From Limnoperna fortunei (taxonomy: Eukaryota > Mollusca > Bivalvia > Mytilida > Modiolidae): DNA of 64,000 bases. Shown here piece after piece: positions 1 through 11,996 of the stretch. The notes beneath the pieces are model-generated. The model was not told the DNA's origin. It did no database searches and saw nothing but the letters and a program-made list of their open reading frames with translations. Numbering within the stretch: position 1 is the stretch's first letter; each line of letters opens with the position of its first letter. Location: assembly GCA_944474755.1 (NCBI GenBank), contig OX104117.1:82064926-82128925 (forward strand). The letters run 5' to 3'. A program made the translations under genes and the position numbers.

Positions 1-106
1 TTTCAGAGGAGATTTTTGAAAAATTTTACGACGGACGACAGACGACAGAAGAAAGACGCCAAGTGATGGCAAAAGCTCACATGGACCTTCTGTGGGTCCA
101 GGTGAG
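1..106 (-). mobile_element. End of a class A hairpin-ended repeat, cut by the window edge
   Basis: The sequence matches, base for base over most of its length, the hairpin end of the complete elements at 10554-11911 and 26187-27520. It shows the TTTCAGAGGAGA motif, a run of GACGACAGACGACAG, then CCAAGTGATGGC and a hairpin made of GCTCACATGGACC and GGTCCAGGTGAGC. The remainder lies left of the window. Confidence 0.75.
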
Positions 107-480
107 CGTAAAACAAGTAAAGGGGAATAACTCCTAAACAACTCATCAGACAATCTTGACCTTGAAGTCATTTTTGTAGCGCTTTAGATGCTGAAGAAGG
201 AAGGTCACTTCGGTTTTCCTTTCTGAACTGTAAGGCAAAAACTGTATTTTGACACCCCCACCCCCGTTCCATTTTCAGCAGAGGCAGCCATGATTTGTGC
301 AAACTTGGTAGAGGATATTTTACTGATGCTATGTGCAAAGTTTCAAAGCAATCCTTTCAAGTTTTGGAGTAGAAGATTTTTAAAGAAAAGCTTACAACGA
401 CGACGACCACAACGACGATTGACAACGACAGACGCCAAGTGATGGCAATAGCTCACCTGACCCTTCGGGCCAGTTGAGCT
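107..480 (-). mobile_element. Truncated hairpin-ended repeat joined to the class A end
   Basis: The right end carries CCAAGTGATGGC followed by the hairpin AGCTCACCTGACCC...GGGCCAGTTGAGCT, the class B type of terminus. The interior contains a stretch like the AATAACTCCTATAAGGAGTCAT motif of class A elements. It looks like a composite or deleted copy abutting the preceding fragment. The left boundary is uncertain. Confidence 0.5.
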
Positions 481-649
481 ACAAATGACAGAACTTTTAT
501 ATAATACTGTTCAAGAAATCAAAGGTGTTTGATAGAACCAGGTTTGATCTACCAAAGTTTGACTATACTAGTGTTTCCTATACGCACAAGTCACAGCAAT
601 ATACGCACAAAAAATATATTCTGCGTCCAAGTGGATGCACAAAATATCA

Positions 650-1120
650 GGGCTCGCGTTGGAGGGCAAAGAAGTCGCCTTTTTGTGGTCCAACTTCGTT
701 CTCGATCATATTCAAAAGCGAGGTGAAGCCACCCTGTCATTTAGAACAATCTCCCAGTGTTGCGTGTCAATTTTATTCCACTGTTGGTAAGAAATCTTCA
801 TATTTTTTTTTTACTGCATCAGGTTTATCATGTTTGCGCGCCACACAGTGTAAGCTGTTCCCGACTGACATTTGTTGTGTACATGTTCATAAAGTGTAAC
901 TTGAAAATAGACCGGAAACCAGTTCAGAGCAAAATAAAATTATGAAAATTTCTGGAGCAGATATGAAATTGTTGCCGGAGATTGCAAATATGATGCTGCT
1001 AATGTTGAAATGAGTATTGCAAAGATTTATACATAATAAATATTATTTTTTCAGTTACTTTCAAAAAATTAAATTTAAGTCTGTTTAAATACTTTTGATA
1101 GTGAATTTTACATAAAACAC
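650..1120. repeat. Dispersed repeat, copy 1 (partner at 9742-10240)
   Basis: Several blocks are shared in the same order with 9742-10240: CAGTGTAAGCTG, GGAAACCAGTTCA(G/A)AGCAAAA, GGAGCAGATATGAA, GAGTATTGCAA and TTTTACATAAAA. Similarity is interrupted by small indels. The overlapping open frames differ between the two copies, which argues against coding. No terminal repeats were recognised. Confidence 0.5.
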
Positions 1121-3063
1121 AATATTTTATCTTTCATATTGATGTCATTTTCTACTTCGTTCTACTTTATTTATAATTCAATCAATTTCTGTACTAATGA
1201 CAAAGAAACATATATTTTGATGAACAGTTTTGTGACAATTGATTTTTTTATTGTCGTGTTTAATATTTATGAAAACGTGTGATATAAGTAGACTTATTTG
1301 TTAATAGAACTTTCTGGGCCATCTTTGAAACTGTACTTTATACTCAGTTATTAAAACTCCAAAATTAAACTCAAATAAAAATGCAAATGCCAACAAAACA
1401 AACAAACAAAACATGGCACTTTCGCTATAACTTCTACCTGTTGTAAATCCACTTCTCCCTGTCAGCCTCAAAAAAGGGAAGTGACTTCTCCCTATTATTC
1501 TGACCTAGCATGAGCCCTGAATATGCCACGAAAAACTCACTTCGACATCAAATGTTTAAATGTTGCACATGTTATTCAGAGTTTGCTTACATTAATAAAG
1601 CTATATGGCTATTATGTAAAATTTCTACTAAAATGACTTGGACCACTAAATTATAAAGCTGGACCCTTGTTATCATAGATCCTGCATCCACTGGACCCCT
1701 GAAATACATGGGTAGTGTAAATCCCTGCTATACCACAAAGGTAGAAAAACAAAGGTTAATATAGATATATCCATTCATCTTACAAGTGATTCATAATAAT
1801 TGGACGAGATGTTATGACTTGAGTGTGGTGTTTGTTTGTGTGTTTGGGTACAACCTGGCTATATTGCAATATTATCGCCGGAACAAAGGAATCAACCACA
1901 TGGCGACCATGCTACTTTTATTATCTAATATATATATTCCAAGGGAGATAATACACAATAACAATATTGCGAAAGGATAAAACAATGATTACAATTTCCG
2001 ATCATTACACGAGACATGTAAAATTTCATTAAAATCTCACAAGAAATGTAGGCACTAGAAAGAATGCAGGACAATGTTAAATATTATTTATATTTTAAGT
2101 GCCATAAACTCCTACAAAAATTATTGATCAATCTTGATTTTGGACTTGTCGATGATATTATTGATATAAACATTCAATTTAATAAAAATCTTACAAGAAA
2201 TTAGGGCTAACAAGACAATTTCTATAGTTCACAATTCTAAGGAGCAAATCTTCCACAAAATGTGTCTATCGGTCCTGATTTTCAAACTTGTCCAAAATAT
2301 AGATCATATGAACATTGAGTAAACAATTTCAGGAAATACCTACAAAAATGTTAAAAATAAAATGTCATCCAAGATACCAAGGTTATACAATTTGGCCTGT
2401 CAACTTTTTTAACATCCAACATAACATGCAACAGTATAAGATCTGAACCCATGCCATTATTTAAATTTTCTATGCATTAGTTACTTTTTTTTGGGAAAAT
2501 TACATGAGGACTGTCAATGACACGTGCAATTTTACAAATAGAATACAAGATAATGGCATAGTAGACATTTGATCCCCTTTTACTTGAGTGTAATTTTTGT
2601 ACATGTATGATACTGAACAGAAACAAATATAAATGGTCTCAAAATTCAATGACATTTTCATGACTTTTCCAGGACTTTTATCATAACTTTTCATGACTTT
2701 TATCATAATTTTGAAATTATGTGACTTTTCACGGCCTTTAATTTCATTTTTTAAATTCCACGACTTTTCCAGGTTGCATGACCAGTTTGCACCTTGCCTT
2801 TATTATAACATGAAAAGACTTTAACCTGTTTTTGATTGGTATAAAAACAATTTGTTGTGTCATGTTAAATTGCAACTGTACTAAAATTGCATTAATTGTT
2901 ATTTCTCTGCATGCAAAGTTTAAGAAATAATAGACTACACTTGCTAAGGAAATATCTTGGTGTTGCTACGGAAATATATTGGTGTTGCAAAGGAAATATC
3001 TTGGTGCTGTTTTTGTGTCATAGTCATGTAATTTCCTAGATTTAAAATAAATTTCTTTTACAG
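1121..3063. other. Gene-free AT-rich stretch upstream of the first exon
   Basis: No exon with splice signals was recognised. Between about 2100 and 2480 a unit of roughly 110 bp containing 'cct(g)atttt..actTGTC..a.ATAttaT' is repeated in diverged form. At 2640-2770 short CATGACTTTT motifs are reiterated. At 2940-3005 the phrase GGAAATATCTTGGTGTTGC is repeated three times. The stretch ends in a strong 3' splice acceptor (TTTCTTTTACAG) at 3063. Confidence 0.45.
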
Positions 3064-3893
3064 ATACTAAAGACATCCATAACATGGCAAAGTATGGATT
3101 AGAACCAGATGAATTAGAAGAACTTGCGGTTCAAAGATTTTACAAAATAATTTTTGAATGCAATGAAAGTGAAGACTTTGATATGAAACCACTGAGCAGC
3201 CGTAATATTCGTCAACGAATACAAAAGTGTATCAAGAAGTTTATGGCAAGACAGAACAAATCTAACCCAAACGAACTTGACAAACGACGCCCTACAGCAA
3301 ACGAAAGTTTTGATTTGATTCATGGAGGAGGAGATATCACAAATATATCATCTCCACACCAATGGCAAGAAGATACATCTGGCAAACAAGGGGTAACAAA
3401 AGCAACAAAGCAGTACCATGGTTCATACCACGAGGCACAATATGACCTCTTTATAAGGGAAAACATTCTTACTGATGAATATGCAATAAACAATGGTGGG
3501 CGTTTAGAAAGAAACGGAATGGAGATGTCACTTCAAGATTTCATTGATTTCATTAAAGAAAACCTAACAGTAAGAAGATTACGGGAATTACTTGTAATTG
3601 GGCCAACTCAAACAAGTGGCGAAGATCCAGAGAAACAAAAATTTATCGACAACTTGGTGGTGGCATTTAAAATTCTAAATTTACGATACTACAACGAAAT
3701 GACCATTCCTAAGGACCTTAAGGTGGAACGTGAGAAGCAAAACTGGCAGAATCATGTTGATGTAATCGTTGAATTTGCTGTATATGTTGCTGTTCTGGAT
3801 GAAATATATCATGTAAAATGGAGAAAATGTGGAATTGAAGATATTAAAGATACAGCATACCTACCACCGACCAATTTTCCATTGTCACCCTAA
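3064..3893 (+). CDS. Unrecognised protein, probable 3'-terminal exon
   Basis: The exon is delimited on the left by a polypyrimidine tract and CAG ending at 3063. The frame is open from 3066 through the ATG at 3084 to TAA at 3891-3893, so the ATG may be internal and the protein may begin in an exon outside or upstream in the window. From that ATG it is 269 residues, hydrophilic, without signal peptide or membrane segment. An N-terminal basic part (about residues 35-70: RNIRQRIQKCIKKFMARQNK) is followed by a linker and a predicted helical C-terminal part with LQDFIDFIKENL and LRELLVIGP. I do not recognise the family. Codon use and length argue for a real gene rather than a chance frame. A minisatellite begins about 150 bp after the stop. 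No function is proposed. Confidence 0.6.
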
Positions 3894-3945
3894 AGACAAA
3901 CTGTCATCATACAGGTGTCCACATTTCAAGTGTTTTATATCTTGT

Positions 3946-3951
3946 ATTAAA
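3946..3951 (+). promoter_or_regulatory. Possible polyadenylation signal (ATTAAA)
   Basis: An ATTAAA hexamer lies 53 bp after the stop codon of the preceding exon and before the minisatellite. It is the common variant of AATAAA. No downstream GU-rich element was evaluated. Confidence 0.3.
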
Positions 3952-4045
3952 CACATATGCAACTGAATACAATTTTAATTACAAAATATCAATTTTTCAA
4001 GATTGCAAAATTGGAAGAAAACTTGGTCAAAAAGTTGATTCCTTT

Positions 4046-7000
4046 TCTAAATGTTGGTTACTGTCAATCTTTTCTTCCATCTGACCACTTACTCCTTGTC
4101 TAAATGTTGGTTACTGTCAATCTTTTCTTCCATCTGACCACTTACTCCTTGTCTAAATGTTGGTTACTGTCAATCTTTTCTTCCATCTGACCACTTACTC
4201 CTTGTCTAAATGTTGGTTACTGTCAATCTTTTCTTCCATCTGACCACTTACTCCTTGTCTAAATGTTGGTTACTGTCAATCTTTTCTTCCATCTGTCCAC
4301 TTACTCCTTGTCTAAATGTTGGTTACTGTCAATCTTTTCTTCCATCTGACCACTTACTCCTTGTCTAAATGTTGGTTACTGTCAATCTTTTCTTCCATCT
4401 GACCACTTACTCCTTGTCTAAATGTTGGTTACTGTCAATCTTTTCTTCCATCTGACCACTTACTCCTTGTCTAAATGTTGGTTACTGTCAATCTTTTCTT
4501 CCATCTGACCACTTACTCCTTGTCTAAATGTTGGTTACTGTCAATCTTTTCTTCCATCTGACCACTTACTTCTTGTCTCAATGTTGGTTACTGTCAATCT
4601 TTTCTTCCATCTGACCACTTACTCCTTGTCTAAATGTTGGTTACTGTCAATCCTTTCTTCCATCTGACCACTTACTCCTTGTCTAAATGTTGGTTACTGT
4701 CAATCTTTTCTTCCATCTGACCACTTACTCCTTGCCTAAATGTTGGTTACTGTCAATCTTTTCTTCCATCTGACCACTTACTCCCTGTCTAAATGTTGGT
4801 TACTGTCAATCTTTTCTTCCATCTGACCACTTCCTCCTTGTCTAAATGTTGGTTACTGTCAATCTTTTCTTCCATCTGACAACTTACTCCTTGTCTAAAT
4901 GTTGGTTACTGTCAATCCTTTCTTCCATCTGACCACTTACTCCTTGTCTAAATTTTGGTTACTGTCAATCTTTTCTTCCATCTGACCACTTACTCCTTGT
5001 CTAAATGTTGGTTACTGTCAATCTTTTCTTCCATCTGACCACTTACTCCTTGTCTAAATGTTGGTTACTGTCAATCTTTTCTTCCATCTGACCACTTACT
5101 CCTTGCCTTAATGTTGGTTACTGTCAATCTTTTCTTCCATCTGACCACTTACTCCTTGTTTAAATGTTGGTTACTGTCAATCTTTTCTTCCATCTGACCC
5201 CTTACTCCTTGTCTAATGTTGGTTATTGACAATCTTTTCTTCCATGTGACCACTTACTCCTTGTCTAAATGTTGGTTACTGTAAATCTTTTCTTCCATCT
5301 GACCACTTACTCCTTGCCTAAATGTTGGTTACTGTCAATCTTTTCTTCCATCAAACCAATTACTCCTTGCCTAAATGTTGGTTACTGTAAATCTTTTCTT
5401 CCATCTGACCACTTACTCCTTGTCTAAATGTTGGTTACTGTCAATCTTTTCTTCCATGTGACCACTTACTCCTTGTCTAAATGTTGGTTACTGTAAATCT
5501 TTTCTTCCATCTGACCACTTACTCCTTCCCTAATTGTTGGTTACTGTAAATCTTTTCTTCCATCTGACCACTTACTCCTTGCCTAAATGTTGGTTACTGT
5601 AAATCTTTTCTTCCATCTGACCACTTACTCCTTGTCTAAATGTTGGTTACTGTCAATCTTTTCTTCCATTAGACCAATTACTCCTTGCCTAAATGTTGGT
5701 TTCTGTAAATCTTTTCTTCCATCTGACCACTTACTCCTTGTCTAAATGTTGGTTACTGTCAATCTTTTCTTCCATCTGACCATTTACTCCTTGTCTAAAT
5801 GTTGGTTACTGTCAATCTTTTCTTCCATCTGACCACTTACTCCTTGTTTAAATGTTGGTTACTGTCAATCTTTTCTTCCATCTGACCACTTACTCCTTGT
5901 CTAAATGTTGGTTATTGACAATCTTTTCTTCCATGTGACCACTTACTCCTTGTCTAAATGTTGGTTACTGTAAATCTTTTCTTCCATCTGACCACTTACT
6001 CCTTGCCTAAATGTTGGTTACTGTCAATCTTTTCTTCCATCAAACCAATTACTCCTTGCCTAAATGTTGGTTACTGTAAATCTTTTCTTCCATCTGACCA
6101 CTTACTCCTCGTCTAAATGTTGGTTACTGTCAATCTTTTCTTCCATGTGACCACTTACTCCTTGTCTAAATGTTGGTTACTGTAAATCTTTTCTTCCATC
6201 TGACCACTTACTCCTTCCCTAATTGTTGGTTACTGTCAATCTTTTCTTCCATCTGACCACTTACTCCTTGCCTAAATGTTGGTTACTGTAAATCTTTTCT
6301 TCCATCTGACCACTTACTCCTTGTCTAAATGTTGGTTACTGTCAATCTTTTCTTCCATTAGACCAATTACTCCTTGCCTAAATGTTGGTTTCTGTAAATC
6401 TTTTCTTCCATCTGACCAATTACTCCTTGTCTAAATGTTGGTTTCTGTCAATCTTTTCTTTCATGTGACCACTTACTCCTTGCCTAAATGTTGGTTACTG
6501 TAAATCTTTTCTTCCATCAGACCACTTACTCCTTGCCTAAATGTTGGTTACTGTAAATCTTTTCTTCCATCTGACCACTTACTCCTTGTCTAAATGTTGG
6601 TTACTGTCAATCTTTTCTTCCATTAGACCAATTACTCCTTGCCTAAATGTTGGTTTCTGTAAATCTTTTCTTCCATATCTGACCAATTACTCCTTGCCTA
6701 AATGTTGGTTACTGTCAATCTTTTCTTCCATCAGACCAATTACTCCTTGCCTAAATGTTGGTTACTGTAAATCTTTTCTTCCATCAGACCACTTACTCCT
6801 TGCCTAAATTTTGGTTACTGTAAGCCTAAATGTTGGTTACTGTAAATCTTTTCTTCCATCAGACCACTTACTCCTTGCATAAATGTTGGTTACTGTAAAT
6901 CTTTTCTTCCATATCTGACCAATTACCCCTTGCCTAAATGTTGGTTACTGTAAATCTTTTCTTCCATCTGACCACTTACTCCTTGTCTAAATGTTGGTTA

Positions 7001-9435
7001 CTGTAAATCTTTTCTTCCATCTGACCACTTACTCCTTGCCTAAATGTTGGTTACTGTCAATCTTTTCTTCTATTAGACCAATTACTCCTTGCCTAAATGT
7101 TGGTTTCTGTAAATCTTTTCTTCCATCTGACCAATTACTCCTTGTCTAAATGTTGGTTACTGTCAATCTTTTCTTTCATGTGACCACTTACTCCTTGCCT
7201 AAATGTTGGTTACTGTAAATCTTTTCTTCCATCAGACCACTTACTCCTTGCCTAAATGTTGGTTACTGTAAATCTTTTCTTCCATCTGACCACTTACTCC
7301 TTGTCTAAATGTTGGTTACTGTCAATCTTTTCTTCCATTAGACCAATTACTCCTTGCCTAAATGTTGGTTTCTGTAAATCTTTTCTTCCATATCTGACCA
7401 ATTACTCCTTGCCTAAATGTTGGTTACTGTCAATCTTTTCTTCCATCAGACCAATTACTCCTTGCCTAAATGTTGGTTACTGTAAATCTTTTCTTCCGTC
7501 AGACCACTTACTCCTTGCCTAAATGTTGGTTACTGTAAATCTTTTCTTCCATCTGACCACTTACTCCTTGCCTAAATGTTGGTTACTGTAAATCTTTTCT
7601 TCCATATCTGACCAATTACCCCTTGCCTAAATGTTGGTTACTGTAAATCTTTTCTTCCATCTGACCACTTACTCCTTGTCTAAATGTTGGTTACTGTAAA
7701 TCTTTTCTTCCATCTGACCACTTACTCCTTGTCTAAATGTTGGTTACTGTAAATCTTTTCTTCCATCAGACCAATTACTCCTTGCCTAAATGTTGGTTGC
7801 TGTAAATCTTTTCTTCCATCTGACCACTTACTCCTTGCCTAAAGTTGGTTACTGAAAATCTTTTCTTCCATCTGACCACTTAGTCCTTGTCTAAATGTTG
7901 GTTACTGTCAATCTTTTCTTCCATTAGACCAATTACTCCTTGCCTAAATGTTGGTTTCTGTAAATCTTTTCTTCCATATCTGACCAATTACTCCTTGCCT
8001 AAATGTTGGTTACTGTCAATCTTTTCTTCCATCAGACCAATTACTCCTTGCCTAAATGTTGGTTACTGTAAATCTTTTCTTCCGTCAGACCACTTACTCC
8101 TTGCCTAAATGTTGGTTACTGTAAATCTTTTCTTCCATCAGACCACTTACTCCTTGCATAAATGTTGGTTACTGTAAATCTTTTCTTCCATATCTGACCA
8201 ATTACCCCTTGCCTAAATGTTGGTTACTGTAAATCTTTTCTTCCATCTGACCACTTACTCCTTGTCTAAATGTTGGTTACTGTAAATCTTTTCTTCCATC
8301 TGACCACTTACTCCTTGTCTAAATGTTGGTTACTGTAAATCTTTTCTTCCATCAGACCAATTACTCCTTGCCTAAATGTTGGTTGCTGTAAATCTTTTCT
8401 TCCATCTGACCACTTACTCCTTGCCTAAAGTTGGTTACTGAAAATCTTTTCTTCCATCTGACCACTTAGTCCTTGTCTAAATGTTGGTTACTGTCAATCT
8501 TTTCTTCCATTAGACCAATTACTCCTTGCCTAAATGTTGGTTACTGTCAATCTTTTCTTCCATCAAACCAATTACTCCTTGCCTAAATGTTGGTTACTGT
8601 CAATCTTTTCTTCCATCAGACCACTTACTCCTTGCCTAAATGTTGGTTACTGTAAGCCTAAATGTTGGTTACTGTCAATCTTTTCTTCCATCAGACCAAT
8701 TACTCCTTGCCTAAATGTTGGTTACTGTAAATCTTTTCTTCCATCAGACCATTAACTCCTTGCCTAAATGTTGGTTACTGTAAGCCTAAATGTTGGTTAC
8801 TGTAAATCTTTTCTTCCATCAGACCACTTACTCCTTGCCTAAATGTTGGTTACTGTAAATCTTTTCTTCCATATCTGACCAATTACTCCTTGCCTAAATG
8901 TTGGTTACTGTCAATCTTTTCTTCCATCAAACCAATTACTCCTTTCCTAAATGTTGTTTATTGTAAATCTTTTCTTCCATCTGACCACTTACTCTTTGTC
9001 TAAATGTTGGTTACTGTAAATCTTTTCTTCCATCAGACCAATTACTCCTTCCCTGAATGTTGTTTATTGTCAATCTTTTCTTCCATTAAGCACTTACTCC
9101 TTGCCTAAATGTTGGTTACTGTAAATCTTTTCTTCCATCTGACCACTTACTCCTTGCCTAAATGTTGGTTACTGTCAATCTTTTCTTCCATCAGACCACT
9201 TACTCCTTGCCTAAATGTTGGTTACTGTAAATCTTTTCTTCCATCAGACCAATTACTCCTTGCCTAAATGTTGGTTACTGTAAATCTTTTCTTCCATCTG
9301 ACCACTTACTCCTTCCCTGAATGTTGTTTATTGTAAATCTTTTCTTCCATCTGACCACTTACTCCTTGCCTTAATCACATTAATGTTTACTGTACATCTT
9401 TTCTTCCATCTTACCACTTACTCCTTGCCCAAAAA
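4046..9435. repeat. Large 53-bp minisatellite, about 100 copies, with higher-order structure
   Basis: The unit is 53 bp, measured from successive ATGTTGGTTACTG starts at 4051, 4104 and 4157, and runs almost uninterrupted for 5.4 kb. The first 20 or so units are nearly identical. Later units fall into variants: TGTCAATC versus TGTAAATC, CTGACCACTT versus CAGACCAATT or TTAGACCAATT, and a 2-bp AT insertion in CCATATCTGACC. Rare length variants (a 22-bp partial unit at about 6822, 8654 and 8783, and 1-bp deletions) mark larger repeats: blocks recur at offsets of 715, 693 and 586 bp, that is, 11 to 13 units. The reading frames inside it are products of the repetition. Confidence 0.98.
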
Positions 9436-9509
9436 CAAACCAACACACCAACAAGAAATGTGGCCTTGCCACGAAATTAAGTTTTCTATCATTTTACAAT
9501 TTATTTCAG

Positions 9510-9735
9510 CAACAGACTAAGTGGAAACTGTTGTTCTATTTTTATTAACAGTGACCTTGACCTTGATCAACTGTACCCAAATCCAATCCCAAGCTAGGTC
9601 TTAATGTATGCTATACCCAAAATTTCAGCAAGATTGGTTTATCTGAACTGAAGTTATTGACCAGAAACTGTAATTCTATTTTTAGCAAGTGAACTTGACC
9701 TTGATCTGACTGGCCCTAAATCTAACAGTGATTTT
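9510..9735. repeat. Short duplicated repeat with 'ACCTTGACCTTGATC' motif
   Basis: The phrase AACTGT..TTCTATTTTTA..A..AGTGA(C/A)CTTGACCTTGATC occurs twice about 155 bp apart, followed by related text. Such CCTTGACCTTGA phrases are common in bivalve dispersed repeats. The second copy is truncated by the neighbouring repeat. Confidence 0.5.
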
Positions 9736-9741
9736 GTTAGC

Positions 9742-10240
9742 TTGAAAATGCCTCAGAGTTTCGTCTGTTTCCCCAGGAGAAAATTTCCCAAATTTTGTCT
9801 AAATATTTCCCAATTTATGACAAAAATCCCAACAGCAAACCATAATAACAGGCGATCATGGTCTATATTATTAATGGGTGCTTTTGGAGTGCTACTCGCC
9901 ATTCAATTTTGTTTTCATTCTAATAAGAAATACTCCGTGCTTATCGTGTTTATGCGCCATAACAAAACAGTGTAAGCTGATTCCTGTCTGACTTTACCTT
10001 GTACAAACTGGCAGTGGCAAAATAAGAACGGAAACCAGTTCAAAGCAAAAGAAGTTTAGAAAAAGTCCGGAGCAGATATGAACACAATACGATGCTGCCA
10101 GTCTTAAACGAGTATTGCAATGATTTAAACATAATAATAATTAGTATTTTGGAAGTCATTTTTATTTTTTTTATTTTAAATATGTTTACATACTTGTAAA
10201 AGTGCATTTTACATAAAATACATACTATTTTTATAGGATT
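9742..10240. repeat. Dispersed repeat, copy 2 (partner at 650-1120)
   Basis: This is the diverged partner of 650-1120, in the same orientation, with shared blocks such as CAGTGTAAGCTG and GGAAACCAGTTCA. A 77-codon frame starting at 9742 is not preserved in the other copy and is not called as a gene. The stretch up to 10553 is AT-rich with no feature recognised. Confidence 0.5.
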
Positions 10241-10553
10241 CAAAGTGTTGAAATTTTTAACTAGTTTTACATGTACTTCAATTTATAATTCTAGCAACTT
10301 ATTTTTAAAAAAATCATTTATTCTAGTGTAATGTATTTTTTTCTGGTTTTTCATTGATACTTTATCCCTAATAATTTAAACTGCTCGAAATAAATCCATA
10401 TAATTCCAAGCATCTTGATAATATAAAATAAAACAAAATAGAAGTTTCTGCAGTATTCCGATGTTTAAAAATCCCACATAAGTCAAATAAATATATCTAA
10501 CAAAAGATCTATTTAGTTATTTTATTGACTGCTTACTGTGGTTTTCCTTTTTT

Positions 10554-11911
10554 AGCTCACCTGGACCGAAGGTCCATGTGAGCTTTTGCTATCACTTGGC
10601 GTCCGTCGTCCGTCGTCTGTCGTCCGTCGTCTGTCGTAAACTTTTTCAAAAATCTTCTCCTCTGAAACCACTGGGCCAATTTTTTTCAAACTTGGCCACA
10701 ATCATCCTTAGGGTTCCTAGTTTCAAGTTTGTACCCAGGGTGTTGATCAACAGACAAATATGGCCGCTGTTACTAAAAATAGAACATGGGGGTCAACACA
10801 GGTTTTTGATCATTATCTAAAAAACTATAATAGCTATAGAGAAAACCGTTACTTCAAATCGATCAGCACATTAAGCTCTACAATAGTTGATTTTAGTGCG
10901 AAGTTGTGTATTGGCATCTTGTAGGAGTTATTGCCCTTTTTTGACGATTTTTGACATAATTTTTGGTATTTACAATATAACCTTAAAACTATACGAGGTA
11001 GAGTGAAACTGTAAATGGCAAAAATGATCAGCAATAAAAGCCCTACAATTCACTTGATTGGTCTGAAATTGTCAGATGACTCCTTATATGAGTTATTGCC
11101 CTTAAATGGTAATTTTTTATTAAATTTTCCGTTTTTTTCCTGTAACTTTAAAACTATAACAGCTAGAGTAAAACTGTAAATAGCAAAAATGATCAACAAT
11201 ACAAGCCCTACAATTCACTGTATTAGTCTGACTTTGATGACTTCTTACAGGAGTTATTGCCCTTAAATGGCAATTTTTATGAAATTTTCCGTTTTTGTCC
11301 TGTAACTTGAAAACTATAGCAGCTAGATTGAAACTGTACATTGCACAAATGATCAGCAATACAAGCCCTACAAATTACTATTTAAGTCTGAAATTGTCAG
11401 ATGACTCCTTATAGGAGTTATTGCCCTTAAATTGCAATTTTTTATGAAATTTTCCATTTTTGTCCTGTAACTTGAAAACTATAGTAGCTAGAACTGTAAA
11501 ACTGTAAATTGCCCAAATGATCAGCAATAGAAGCCCTACAAATGATTGCTTAGTCCAAAATTGCAAGATGACTCTTTATAGGAGTTATTGCCCTTTCATT
11601 ATGAATTTGGACAATGAACAGTTTTTTAATTATAAATTAGTCTATAACGCACCTATTAGTAGAGTAAAACTGTAAATTTCTAAAGTACCCTAAAGGTCAA
11701 TGCCTAAAAACCATTTAATTTTCAGAAATTGTCCATGGCACCTTATAGGAGTTATTGTATTTAACAAATTTTTTGAAGAAATGTTTAGTTTTTGCACAGT
11801 AACTTAAAAGCTATAAAAACTAGACTGAAACTGTTAATTTCAAAAATTGTAATATAGTTAAAGTCATTTGGATTCCAGGTGAGCGATTACAGGCTCCTGG
11901 GAGCCTCTAGT
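10554..11911 (+). mobile_element. Class A hairpin-ended element with internal ~165-bp tandem repeats
   Basis: The left end is a hairpin (AGCTCACCTGGACC, GAA, GGTCCATGTGAGCT) followed by a CGTCCGTCGTCTGTC-rich stretch and TCTTCTCCTCTGAAACCACTGGGCC. The right end is CCAGGTGAGCGATTACAGG, then CTCCTGGGAGCCTCTAGTT, so the two ends share an inverted GCTCACCTGGA. Between them a unit of about 165 bp, recognised by GATCAGCAATA.AAGCCCTACAA and GGAGTTATTGCCCTT.AA, is repeated about six times in diverged form (near 10858, 11025, 11189, 11349, 11518 and 11680). There is no transposase frame. It is most likely a non-autonomous mobile element, because a full-length inverted copy lies at 26187-27520. The class of transposition is unknown. 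Confidence 0.8.
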
Positions 11912-11996
11912 TTATAAATGTAAAACCATTATTTTTTTCCCAATTTCAATAAAATCAATAAATTTTCCCAATTTAAAAGGAGTGGGCTGTTTTTAA

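Noticed and set aside
6541..8755. Several plus-strand open frames of 73-88 codons, some identical
   Set aside because: They lie wholly in the 53-bp minisatellite, and their identity reflects higher-order duplication of non-coding repeats.
4046..9435. CRISPR-like array
   Set aside because: The 53-bp units are contiguous without unique spacers, and the genome is clearly eukaryotic.
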